Of a stretch of DNA of 64,000 nt, positions 1-9,704 are shown in pieces. Position 1 is the stretch's first letter. The number at the start of each line of letters is the position of its first letter. The position numbers were made by a program, and so were the translations under genes. The stretch is from Turritopsis dohrnii (taxonomy: Eukaryota; Cnidaria; Hydrozoa; Anthoathecata; Oceaniidae): NCBI GenBank assembly GCA_027922465.2, contig BQMF02000169.1:682001-746000 (forward strand), read 5' to 3'. The notes under the pieces are model-generated. The model saw only the letters and a program-made list of their open reading frames with translations, made no database searches and was not told where the DNA came from.

Positions 1-11
1 ATCTTATTATA

Positions 12-176
12 CAGTGGCGGATCTAGAGGTATGTCGAAATTTGTGTAGAAGAGTGTTAGCAATCTAACCATAAAAGAAAAGTGTTCAAATAATCCCATTG
101 GCAATATAAATTGAATTCACAAATTATGTTAATGCTCTCCTACACAAATTTCGACATACCTCTACATCCACCACTG
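12..176. mobile_element. hAT-like MITE with ~37-bp inverted ends
   Basis: The element starts CAGTGGCGGATCTAG and ends in the matching inverted sequence. About 37 bp at each side pair, including a shared AGGTATGTCGAAATTTGTG core. It is flanked by TTATA on both sides, which may be a shortened target duplication; hAT elements normally make 8 bp. The interior codes for nothing. The CAGTGGCGGA terminus is typical of hAT ends, so the family call is an inference from the terminus alone. Confidence 0.7.
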
Positions 177-973
177 TTATATACATCATAAAATATGCAT
201 TGCATAAAGTGAATGTAAGATTTCGAAAATTAAATACATATCTCAGAAACTGGAAGTAAGTAATACTAACAAGAGGCTTTTTGATCTCTATCATATTGGT
301 TCATATCATTTTGGACACAGGATCCTTTTAAAGTTCTTAAATTCAAAACCAGACAGTCATCTCGAACCAAGAAAAATTATACTGAACTGTACAAATAAGT
401 TACCAGGTAGAGATACTGGTGCTAAAAAACCCATGCAGCTGCCTACGCAAAACAACTCAGAAAAATAACAATGACTTTGTGTATTATAAACTCAGTCATT
501 CAAACGTAACTCCATAACATTTACAGATGCATTTTTGGTTAACAGAAACAGATACCAAAAATATTTGTATACATCATTAATCAATAAAGGAAAGGATTCG
601 GTTCAGTTGACACAAACAAACTTATTATACATAGCTGAGCTAATAATTAACTGTCGTCATACTTATGGTCAACGAATTATGGTGCTAATAATCCATGCTA
701 ATCATTTATTTTACATAAAATAATAAAACACTTGCTTTAAAGCAGCCACAATGTTTTCATTTCGCAAAAGCAAAAGAAGAGACATAACTCGAAAAAAAAA
801 TGCTTTTCCTAGATTTTGAAGTCAGTTTTCAACAGATGTATTAAGTGAATTCAAAACTTCCTAATTATTCATTATTGCTATCAAAAGCTGCAACGATGTT
901 TTCTAGCGAATCCATGTTGAACTGGGTCTAATTCGAAGGTCCCCCACGGTCGTTTTGTGCAGATTTGGTGACC

Positions 974-1134
974 ATTCATTCAATAAAGTGTGTAAACCCA
1001 TGGTTGTACCTTAGGCAAATTTTCTTCTGGTTCATTCATTTAAAGTGTGTAAACCCATGGCTCCTTAGGCAAATTTTCTTCCAGTTCATTCATTAAAGTG
1101 TGTAAACCCGGGGCTCCTTAGGCAAATTTTCTTC
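974..1134. repeat. Three-copy tandem repeat, ~54-bp unit
   Basis: Three consecutive copies share TTCATTCATT, AAAGTGTGTAAACCC, CCTTAGGCAAATTTTCTTC. They differ by a few substitutions and short indels. The last copy ends in an inverted GCCTAAGGAG that can pair with the preceding CCTTAGGC. No coding frame spans the copies. Confidence 0.8.
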
Positions 1135-1450
1135 GCCTAAGGAGAGCGTTAGGCACTAGTCTGTGTTGTCAATGTGACTATGTGAAGTCGTTTTCGGGGC
1201 AGAGATCACTACCTATAAACTCAAGCTGTAAAAAACATTAATTTTTAACATCATGGCGCGCGCCGCGCCTCGCCGGGAGAATAATAATCCTATTTTTTGG
1301 GAAAGAAAGGATCGGGCGGATTGGATGCGGGAATCTCTTGATATTTTCGATTATTTTCTGATTATTGTAATACAATACCTTTTTCATACAATTTTATGAA
1401 AAACATCATTTAACTGATTTTGGGTTAGGCATTTGCCTAAGTTGCCTAAC

Positions 1451-1466
1451 CCTGGATCCGCCCCTG
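1451..1466. mobile_element. Lone hAT-like right terminus
   Basis: The sequence reads CCTGGATCCGCCCCTG, whose complement CAGGGGCGGATCCAGG resembles the start of the MITE at the left edge of the window. I could not find a convincing left partner, so the extent of this element is unknown. It may cover part of the preceding few hundred bases, which hold the three-copy tandem repeat and no gene. Confidence 0.4.
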
Positions 1467-1674
1467 TGCAGGATCAGATGGAAAAGAAAAAATTTCCGAT
1501 TCCAGTTTTTACTTTATCTCTGTCATATGTTGAATCCTTACACATTGGTTACAACAGAAATCACCTGAGCCACAGATTACCAGCTCTTTTGGTCGATAAC
1601 GATTACTTCAACAATAAAATTATTTTTCAGTTTCTTCGCTGTTCGCCATGTTTTAAACAAAAGACAATCTCTTA

Positions 1675-2327
1675 AGCGTGGTTCACACGAGTCATAAAGT
1701 TGTTCTAATCGTATTGCGCATAATGAAATTTCGTAAGTTTATTCTCGTGTGAACGTGAGCAGGTATCGAATAACTTTACGAAAAGTGGTTTTAGAACAAA
1801 TTTAGAACAACTTTTGCAATCAAAAAGTTTTCATTTTAAATTTCATTCTAGAATAACTTTTGTACGCAAAGTGAGTTTTTGTCAATTTTTGAAGGAAAAA
1901 TGTGTTTTCGGCGAGTTTTATTTTCAAGAAATAAAAGGCCAAAAAGGAGAAATCGTAATAATGCCAGCTGAAGGCTAAAAGCTAGCCAAAAAAGTTAGGC
2001 TTTATGAAGTTAGACCCTTCTCATAGGGAAAGAGATAAAAATGCTTGGGAATAGTTGATGATAACAGTGTCTGTAGCGCCCTCTTTCTTCAAGAATATTT
2101 CGTTCTTTGAATTTTCGATTTCATCATCACTTCGCCTTTTTCGTGAATGAACAAGAAGAAGCTTTCCCAAAGTGACATCCTCCATTTCACAGATAGTTGC
2201 TTTCATAAATTTACGTCTTGAAGTTTTCAATGTGAACGTCAACAGGTACTTACGAAAATTCTACTCAAATATCTATAAAGTTATTCAACTAGTTTTTCAC
2301 AACTTTATGACCCATGTGAACCAAGCT
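1675..2327. mobile_element. PIF/Harbinger-like MITE, TTA target duplication
   Basis: The left end AGCGTGGTTCACACGAGTCA and the right end form imperfect inverted repeats of ~33 bp sharing TCATAAAGTTGT. TTA flanks both sides, matching the TWA target duplication typical of PIF/Harbinger. The 653-bp body has a 73-codon open frame on the minus strand (2021-2242) that I do not recognise; it is lysine- and arginine-rich and has no start context or domain I can name, so I treat it as incidental. Internal copies of GTGAACGT sit near both ends. Confidence 0.7.
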
Positions 2328-2946
2328 TTATAGTTATATTTTTGTAACATACTTCACGTTTGACACATGTTAGTATGATGTGTTAGCAGGTTATATTTAA
2401 AACGTTTTATAATATCTTGCTCATGCATGAAATAATTTTGAACATCATAATATGCATAAAACTTCAGTATGGACAGAGCTTTTCCAGTAGAAATATTTTT
2501 AAAAAATAATATTACAAAGAATACGTATGAACTTTCAGCATGAACATAGGTTTTCGACTACAAAACAGCTAAAACGCTTTCACTTTCTAATGTTTGTTTA
2601 CATTTTACTAAGTATAACCTCGCTTTCGTGTTTACGACCCGCGGTGGTAATTGGAATTCGAGACAACTGTATTCTTGATTTCTAGCCCCCAGACATGTTT
2701 TTAATTCGCCATTCTTATATCATTGAAAAGCTGGCAAAACTTCCTTTCCAACAGTGTAAAATTTATTATCGTAATCCAATTATTTCAGTTTCAGTTTTAA
2801 ACACCCATTTTACACCCATTTTTCTTCTGTACAACAGAAGAAAAGTATATAAAAATTCTTTAAGAAATTTGAAAAACAGGTTGTATGATTTTTACAGCAT
2901 AACATTATTGTGATTACATGCACACCAAGACATTGTAAAAGTGTAA

Positions 2947-3135
2947 AGCCTGGTCAGACCTGGCGATACGACTACGACGATTGACCTATCAGTACTTTTT
3001 GATATCTCATCGCTGTAATCGCCAGGCCCTTACGACGATTCTGACGATTTCAAAAGAGGTCACATTAGACTATTACGACGATATGACGATTACACTGAAA
3101 TTTAATCGTCGTAATCGCCAGATCTGAACCAGGCT
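2947..3135. mobile_element. PIF/Harbinger-like MITE, TAA target duplication
   Basis: This 189-bp noncoding palindromic element has ends AGCCTGGTCAGACCTGGCGAT and the inverse, flanked by TAA on each side. The interior repeats the motif TACGACGAT/ATCGTCGTA several times in both orientations. The AGCCTG end and 3-bp TWA duplication group it with the elements at 20.0 kb and 39.2 kb. Confidence 0.85.
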
Positions 3136-3138
3136 TAA

Positions 3139-4376
3139 TTGAAACTATATGTAAAAATTTATTGCGTATATACACCGCCAATATTGTATTGAAAACTTCT
3201 TAATTTCTAAGTTTTAGTTAGAAAAGAATGATTACAGCACAACAGAATTAATATAACAAGATTATTATAAGTAGTATAGATTCTCTATTTGATCTTCAGT
3301 TTTGGATATCTTCTTTTGAATTCATTATGTCAATGGCTTCTTCGGCTATTATTATTATCGATAATGTTTATTACTATCGATAATGTTTTAACAGGATATT
3401 TACACTTCAGTTAAAATTAATTACTGCTATCAATGTGTGTCCTGCATAAAATAAAATCTAAGAAAAATTAAAGGCTAAAAATTATTTTACATGTATATAC
3501 ACTTTACATCTATACAATAAAATGAATAAAAATACAACAGGTTTCAAACATAAGGAAAATATACCCATCTGCCAAGCACTTCATCACTCGCAGAAATAGG
3601 CATTTATCTTATCTTTGAATTCTGTTAAGCTATCGCTGTTCCTTATTCCAAGCAAGGTACGCAAAAGTTTCATGTAAAAGCACGCACGAAACATACAAGA
3701 AACCGTTTGGACAGTGAGAAAAAGAAGAAGAATCAAAGCCGGTTTTAATAGATTTCTTGCTTGCGCAAAAATCTAACAAAACATTTCTTCCAAAGGTGTT
3801 TTTAAGCAGACGTTTTTAAATTTTAAAAGAAAGAACAAAATGAACCTGAAATTGTACTCAGATATTTTCTCAGGTGTTTTCTCGATTTTATTGCTCTCAA
3901 AAAAAGTGTGTAGTGAATTAAAGATTCACAGGCAAGTTACAATGTCGTTACAATCCACAAAGAATTAACTTCAGAGTGAAGGCTTCATGCAGTACACTGT
4001 ACAGGAAAACCCTTAACTTTGACTTGTTGTTCAAATCACAGATACTTTTCTCAAATTAATCGTAAAAGGACTTAAAGGATGTGTTTTGTAAGTTTGATTT
4101 AGCATCGGGGGGACTCCACTTAAACTAAACTTAGACGAGGACTCTTTGATATATAAGCCATTTTTCGATGAAGAAATATGCTTTTTTATTCTTCAGTTCA
4201 TTAAGTTATCTCAAGTAATGTCAATCTCTTTTATTAAAGATAATGAAATGCAACACCCTGTTGAATAACCCCCATGTGCTACACATGCACCACCCTGTTG
4301 GATAACGCTTGTCCCTTATGGAGAGAACCATTTATATTAGCAATATTTTTTTTGTATTCTCAACTTAACTATAATC
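3139..4376. other. Noncoding AT-rich stretch
   Basis: I see no supported gene, RNA or complete mobile element here. Two AATAAA-type signals on the minus strand, near 4183 and 4228, could serve the LicD gene that ends at 4377. Confidence 0.5.
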
Positions 4377-5267
4377 TCAACTATATTTCTGCTCGACCCA
4401 TTCTCCTCGCTTACAAATTTTCAATGGCCTTAAGTCTTGCCCGTAAAACTTTTCTAATATCGCTCTTGGTTTATTTGGGCAACTCACTACCAGTCCCATG
4501 AAATTACATTTCTTTATTGGGAACACATCTTTAATGGCATATTGCTTTTCCCATTCAGATGGATCGTCAAGCACATTCCCTTTCTTTTTATAGTCATAAA
4601 TGTCTATATGATTATCACTGGTGATAAGTCGTGCTACTTGCTCTTGAAACGAGCAACGGTCCAACTTGTGCGGCACTAATTCTCCTGTGCACTTAAAGTG
4701 ACGTCGTTTGTCGTACGACAGTCGCCAGTCTTCTTGTAAAATCAAATGAAATTTATCATCACCTTCGTTAAAATTCCTCTTGTCTTTTATGGTTTCCAAC
4801 TTGTAGGCATCAACATGATCTATCAACAAATCTAAATCTATGTCGTTAGGAATGACATCACCGTTTCGCCAAGCTCCCAGCAACGTTCCACACGTTATGA
4901 AATAGGTAATATTCAAAGCATTTGCTATGCGCTGCCATTCTCGTAGCAATTTAGTAAACACGCGTCTGTCTACGCGATCAACGCACGAGTTGTCGCCATA
5001 ATCTGAAAAAAATCTTCCTTCGTCACTATCGATCCAGTTTTGGTGAGAATACTGATTTTCGTCAGAATTACTTCGATTATTATACAAGAATTTGATTTTC
5101 ATTCTCTTCTGAAAAGTAATGTTTCCACTTGGAAAACATGGTCGTAGAGCACATATGAATTTCTGACTGATAATGGAAACGTGTACTTCATAGTTGTAAA
5201 GCAAGATAACAGACAGTAAAATTAAAAGTACTATTCCATAAATTAATTTTAACTTTGTCACACTCAT
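4377..5267 (-). CDS. LicD/fukutin-like nucleotidyltransferase-fold membrane protein
   Basis: This is an intact 296-codon single-exon gene for a type II membrane protein. Residues 8-25 form one hydrophobic anchor after a short basic N-terminus, which would put the rest in the Golgi or secretory lumen. The catalytic signature of the LicD family is clear at residues 127-147: GTLLGAWRNGDVIP followed by the acidic NDIDLDL, with a YFITCG strand just before it. LicD proteins transfer phosphocholine or related phospho-sugar groups; animal relatives include fukutin-type glycosyl-phosphotransferases. The exact substrate cannot be read from sequence. Cysteines at 40, 44 and 95 and later ones may form lumenal disulfides. 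The start is the only Met before the anchor. It is flanked by transposon-rich DNA and lacks introns, so it could be a retrocopy, but the frame is undamaged. Fold call is firm; function is family inference. Confidence 0.85.
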   Translation of the reverse strand: MSVTKLKLIYGIVLLILLSVILLYNYEVHVSIISQKFICALRPCFPSGNITFQKRMKIKFLYNNRSNSDENQYSHQNWIDSDEGRFFSDYGDNSCVDRVDRRVFTKLLREWQRIANALNITYFITCGTLLGAWRNGDVIPNDIDLDLLIDHVDAYKLETIKDKRNFNEGDDKFHLILQEDWRLSYDKRRHFKCTGELVPHKLDRCSFQEQVARLITSDNHIDIYDYKKKGNVLDDPSEWEKQYAIKDVFPIKKCNFMGLVVSCPNKPRAILEKFYGQDLRPLKICKRGEWVEQKYS

Positions 5268-5392
5268 GCTCTTTTTTCTTTTTCTTATTTCAAATGTTTT
5301 TTAATATTCTTTAAATCTCTGAACAACAGCAGAGATATGGATGTTTGGCCACACTGACACGACTAAACCGTTAAACAAACATTGAGATTTCT

Positions 5393-5458
5393 TTAAAGCT
5401 TGGTTTCCACTATGAGTTAACTTGAGTTAACTTGAGCTAGAATTTAATTATTATAAGA
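5393..5458. mobile_element. Possible broken left end of a Harbinger-like MITE
   Basis: The sequence AAAGCTTGGTTTCCACTATG preceded by TAA resembles the AGCNTGGTT ends of the other TWA-duplicating MITEs. A weak inverted partner with CTTGGAAAC lies near 6660, on the far side of two array units. The call is tentative because the partner is poorly matched. Confidence 0.3.
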
Positions 5459-6562
5459 ACTAGTATCCCGGGTAAAAACTTTTTACCGAAGTTAACTTCG
5501 AAAACATTAGATCAAATCCACCATTCCCGTGTACGTACCCCGTGACGAAAAAATAAATCATAGAATCGCAACTCAAAAGTGTACCCATGTTGTAGAACTC
5601 GAAAAACTGATCAAAAAAATGTATGGGATCGTTTCGCTACGATCAACCGTTGCAGAGATATCGTCGATCAAAGAATTTAATGACGTCATATCCGCAGTAC
5701 CAAATAAAATTTTGACCCAAATGTTGCGTCACCCCATCACCCGTATCGCGGACCCTAAAAAACGTCAGTTATCCCTATTGGTTCTCGAGATATTTCCCCA
5801 AAAATGTCGCGTTTGATTGGGGATGCAATGCAATGATTCCCCGTGATTATAAAAAACTGACGTCAAATGATGCCACGTGCTTTTGGAATGATCGTGAAAA
5901 AAGTGTCTCTCGCCTCTACGTGGTTTTACGCGCACATAAGAGGACGATGACCGTAAATTTAAACTAAATATATCACTCTCTAAAATAAAAGTGGTATGCA
6001 CAACGCGGATTATTATAATACTAGTATCTCGCGTAAAAGTTTTTTACGACTTTAATTTCGAAAATGTTGTTACGAAAATAGGTGAAGAAAAATTAAAGTA
6101 CCAAATCTCGCAAAGAGACCGTACCCATGTTGTAGAGCTTGAAAAACTGAGCAAAAAAATGTATGGGATCGTTTCGCTACGACCAACCGTTACAGAGATA
6201 TCGTCGATCAAAGATTTTAATGACGTCATATCCGCAGTACCAAATAAAAATTAGGTCCAAATGTTGCGTCACTCCATCACCCGTGTCACCGACCCTAAAA
6301 AACGTCAGTTATCCCTATTGGTTCTCGAGATATTTCCCCAAAAACGTCGCGTTCGATTGGGGATGCAATGCAATGGTTCCCCGTGATCATAAAAAGATCT
6401 GACGTCAAATGCCACGTGCTATTATACTAATCGTGAATGTGTCTTGCGTGGTCGAACTGCCGCTATATGACCACGATTAAGAAGATTTTGACCATTAAAA
6501 GAACAAAAACAAAACACTCTCTAAGTTAAATGTGTTACACACTACGCGGATTAGTATAAGTA
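5459..6562 (+). repeat. Two ~550-bp higher-order array units, plus orientation
   Basis: Two consecutive units start near ACTAGTATCCCGGG and ACTAGTATCTCGCG. Each contains the shared core GTTGTAGAACTCGAAAAACT, a CCAATAGGGATAAC block on the opposite strand, a GAGATATTTCCCC block and two TGACGTCA palindromes. The first ends with the type-B tail (ACGTGGTTTTACGCGCACAT) and the second with the type-A tail (GACCACGATTAAGAAG). These two are inverted relative to the main arrays at 8-18 kb. Short open frames of 60-100 codons occur in several frames of the repeat and do not look selected. Confidence 0.9.
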
Positions 6563-6740
6563 GAAGATTATTCAAAAATTAACTCAAGTGGAAAATTCCT
6601 CAAAACCAGCTCAAAAAATTTTAACTCACGTTTTTTCTCAAATTAAACCATGAATTAACTTAATCTTGGAAACAAAACTTTTCGTTTTCATTAATGACTT
6701 TTTGGTGTACAATTTAAACTAAAAGGAGGGGGTTCCTCAT

Positions 6741-6895
6741 GCACCAAAGGCGTAGGTCCCGTATTGGAAGCATCATGATATGGATTGGTAGGGGCTCTAT
6801 TCGTAGATGAATCCGACAATTGATATGGCAGAGTAGGTTCTTCATGAACCAAAAGGCGTAGTAGGTCCCGTATTTGGAGCATCACGAGAGACAAA
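6741..6895. repeat. ~105-bp direct duplication in the gypsy tail
   Basis: ATGCACCAAAGGCGTAGGTC at 6741 recurs with changes as ATGAACCAAAAGGCGTAGTAG at 6844, each followed by CCCGTATT-GGA-GCATCA. The duplication lies at the end of the integrase-derived frame and encodes two copies of an NTGPT-containing peptide on the minus strand. It is probably a local duplication after insertion of the gypsy fragment. Confidence 0.7.
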
Positions 6896-6961
6896 GACCA
6901 CTGTTGGTGCAGGTGACAATGGGGAAGCAGTGAGTGGGAGAGATTGTGGTGAGGATCCATA

Positions 6962-7691
6962 TAATGGATGTAATGGAGTATGGAAATTATGGGGTGTACA
7001 CTCCCGTAGAAATTGGTGGTTTCGTTTAGTCAGTCTTCCGGACAACATACTTGTCAAAGTCAGCAACTTCTGTAATGACACCACTGCAATCCTAACGTTT
7101 GGAGTGATTGCCTGCCTGATTACAAATAAAAACTTTGCCACCAACTCGGAGGAGTTTTAAAGGGCGTCTAAGTTTATTGAGAGACTCAACTGTTCGTATA
7201 TACCGCTCTTTCAATGCCTGTTCCTTGAAATTCCAAGCATCCTTCCAGCGTTGTGCAATTTCTGTGTTGTGGAAGGTCGATACACTTTTGGAGATGGCAG
7301 GTGAGAGCTTGCAAGATGTATCTGGTGTATTACGAAGCATGAGAAGGGCTCCCACCATTTTGTCGGCGTCTAGTGTACCATCTGCAGTAACGTTGTTCAT
7401 CAACAGTCGTTTGGACGTTTTCACTGCCACCTCAACATGGGAGCTGTAGAGGGTGGTGTAAGATTACAGTCATAACAATTGTCCTTTGTTGGCCTAAATG
7501 TCCCCAGTGATTCTTTGCCAATACACCTCGTCTTTAGCTCGTTCAGTCATACCTATTACGCCTTGATGTGCTGAATGTAGTGACTGAAGAATTTCGGAGC
7601 GTAGAAAACTAGGTACAACAATACTGTTATTAAGTATGACAACATCATCGTATATATGATTTCTTATGTGACTTGGCAAAGATTTATGCAA
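6962..7691 (-). pseudogene. Ty3/gypsy integrase fragment with deleted catalytic core
   Basis: Reading leftward from 7691, the frame shows the integrase zinc-binding domain: HSAHQGVIGMTERAK and a downstream VYWQRI, then CYDC shortly after, giving the HHCC pattern. After ~60 bp the reading jumps to AVKTSKRLLMNN and then to the tail of a gypsy integrase, with LLMLRNTPDT, VGGKVFICNQAG and LTKRNHQFLR. Most of the DDE catalytic core is therefore missing between 7494 and 7430, and at least one frame change is needed. No LTRs, protease or reverse transcriptase are present. The 5' part is cut by the MITE-like DNA starting near 7700. This is a dead remnant with no expected activity. Confidence 0.85.
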
Positions 7692-7826
7692 AAAACATTT
7701 TTGACCTCCATTCTCCGTTAAAAAATAATTTCATTCACGTTGATCCTTTCTTAAATGCCAACGTATTGGAAAAAATTTTCATCCGCGGAAGGTTTCGTCA
7801 CTTCTTTCGATGTATTTTGCGCCAAT

Positions 7827-8021
7827 ATACTTTAAACGTTCAAACTTTCGCGAGCAGAAAGTTTCGCGAATTTGAGGAAAAAATATTTTTCGCGAGCATA
7901 AACTTTCAATTAACAAATACGCCAGTTTCAACGGTTCGAACCCTCCGGTTCATTTTCAAGAATGATGTTTATAGTTAAACAGAAGACATTACATTGCATA
8001 AAAATTGATGTCATAAAAATC
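7827..8021 (-). mobile_element. Internally deleted copy of the pogo-like repeat at 18.0-19.4 kb
   Basis: In reverse complement this segment matches two separate parts of the element at 18.0-19.4 kb: the block with GGTTCGAA-CGTTGAAACTGG and the terminal block with GCTCGCGAAAGTTTG. The intervening ~1.1 kb, which in the longer copy holds transposase sequence, is absent. That makes it a MITE-style derivative. A third relative of the left block lies at 55.4-55.65 kb. Confidence 0.7.
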
Positions 8022-8997
8022 TTTATATAATAATCCGCCATTGTGTGTCATTGACGTTTTTGGGGAAATATCTCGAGAACCAATAGGGAAAACTGACGTT
8101 TTTTAGGGTCCGCAATACGGGTGACCGGGTGACGCAACATTTGGGCCCAAATTTTATTTGGTTCTGCGGCTATGACGTCATCAATATCTTTGATCGACGA
8201 TATCTCTGCAACGGTTGGTCGTAGCGAAACGATCCCATACACTTTTTTGATCAGTTTTTCAAGCTCTACGACATAGGTACACTTCTGAGTTGCGATTCCA
8301 TGATTTATTTTTTCGTGACGGGGTACGTACACGGGAATGGTGGATTTGACCTAATGTTTTCGAAGTTAAGTTCGGTAAAAAGGTCTTACCCGGGATACTA
8401 GTCTATATATACTAATCCGCAATCGTGCATCCCACTTTTATTTTAGAGAGTGTTGTGTTTTCTTTAAATTTACGGTCAAAATCTTCTTAATCGTGGTCAT
8501 TTTTTCGTTAGACCATTGATAATTGACGATTAGTATAATAGCACGCGGCGTGGCGTCAGTTATTTTTGTCGTATCACGGGGGGAGCCATTGCATTGCATC
8601 CCCAACCGAACGCGGCGTTTTTGGGGAAATATCTCGAGAACCAATAGGGATAACTAACGTTTTTTAGGGTCGGCAACACGGGTGATGGGGTGACGCAACA
8701 TTTGGGCCTAAATCTTATTTGGTACTGCGGCTATTGACGTCATCAAAATCTTTGCTTGATGATATCTCTCCAACGGTTGGTCGTAGCGAAACGATCCCAT
8801 ACATTTTTTTGACCAGTTTTTCGAGCTCTACAACATGGGTAGGTCTTTTTTCGAGATTCGGTACTTTAATTTTTTGTCACCTATTTTCGTGACAACATTT
8901 TCGAAATTAAAGCCGTAAAAAACTTTTACGCCAGTCACTAGTCTTATTATACTAATTCGCAATTGTGCATCCCACTTTTATTTTAGAGAGTGGTATA

Positions 8998-9704
8998 CAG
9001 TAGACTCTCGATATAACGAACCCCCGGTATAACGAACATCTCGATATTACGAACTGATGCAACTGGTCCTTGGCCCTTGGCTTATCAAACCCTTATAAAT
9101 CCTTTCTATATAACGAACCTCCGATATAACGAACTTTCGATTTACCGAACCTAAAGTATTTGCCCAACAAGCAAAAATCCTTCGATATAACGAACTCAAG
9201 GCACTAAAATGGAATGAAGACACTGCAATGACTTCCAATCGAACAATTGAAAAATCATTTGAACGTTGAATGTACGTAAAGTTCGAGTTTTATGTCAACC
9301 TAATCAGCCCTATACCTGAGTAGTCAACATGAAGAGGGTCAATGTTTCTGTAACCGACAAATATAAGGCGTTGCAGAAGATTGCAAAGGGAATCTGTTCA
9401 AAAAAGAAAATAGCTGAGCAGTATGGAGTAAAGAAGAACACTGTTTCCACATGGATTGCGAACAAAACAAAAATAACACAGGCTTATGAAACTGGTCAGG
9501 TCAGTTCGAAAAGAAAAAAGATGAAGAAGAGCGACAACAATGATCTTGACGAGGCTGTTTTTATCTGCTTTTTCCAAAAATTAAAGGATTTCCATTAATT
9601 TTGGCAAAACACAAGTTTTCTTAAATTTTTCGATATAACGAACTGTCGATATAACAAACTTTTTTTCAACCCCCTTCAAGGTTCGTTATATCGAGAGTCA
9701 ACTG
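8998..9704 (+). mobile_element. Pogo/Tigger transposon, internally deleted
   Basis: The 707-bp element begins CAGTAGACTCTCGATATAAC and ends with its inverse, flanked by TA duplications. CGATATAACGAAC motifs recur subterminally on both sides. Unoccupied copies of the same array position at ~11930 and ~12565 read straight through GTGATATATTTAG, which confirms the TA insertion site and the element boundaries. It carries only the N-terminal DNA-binding part of a transposase and would need a helper enzyme to move. Confidence 0.93.
9329..9598 (+). pseudogene. Pogo/Tigger transposase N-terminal fragment (psq/CENP-B-type HTH)
   Basis: The 89-codon frame starts with MKRVNVSVTDKYKALQKIAKG and contains KKKIAEQYGVKKNTVSTWIAN, the helix-turn-helix of the Psq/CENP-B N-terminal family that binds transposon ends. 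The Ala-Glu-Gln-Tyr-Gly and Ser-Thr-Trp positions are the usual helix residues. The second CENP-B-type domain and the whole DDE catalytic domain are missing; the frame ends just inside the right subterminal repeats. It sits centrally in the 707-bp Tigger element. A short DNA-binding peptide could still be made and might interfere with transposition, but there is no evidence that it is. Confidence 0.85.
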
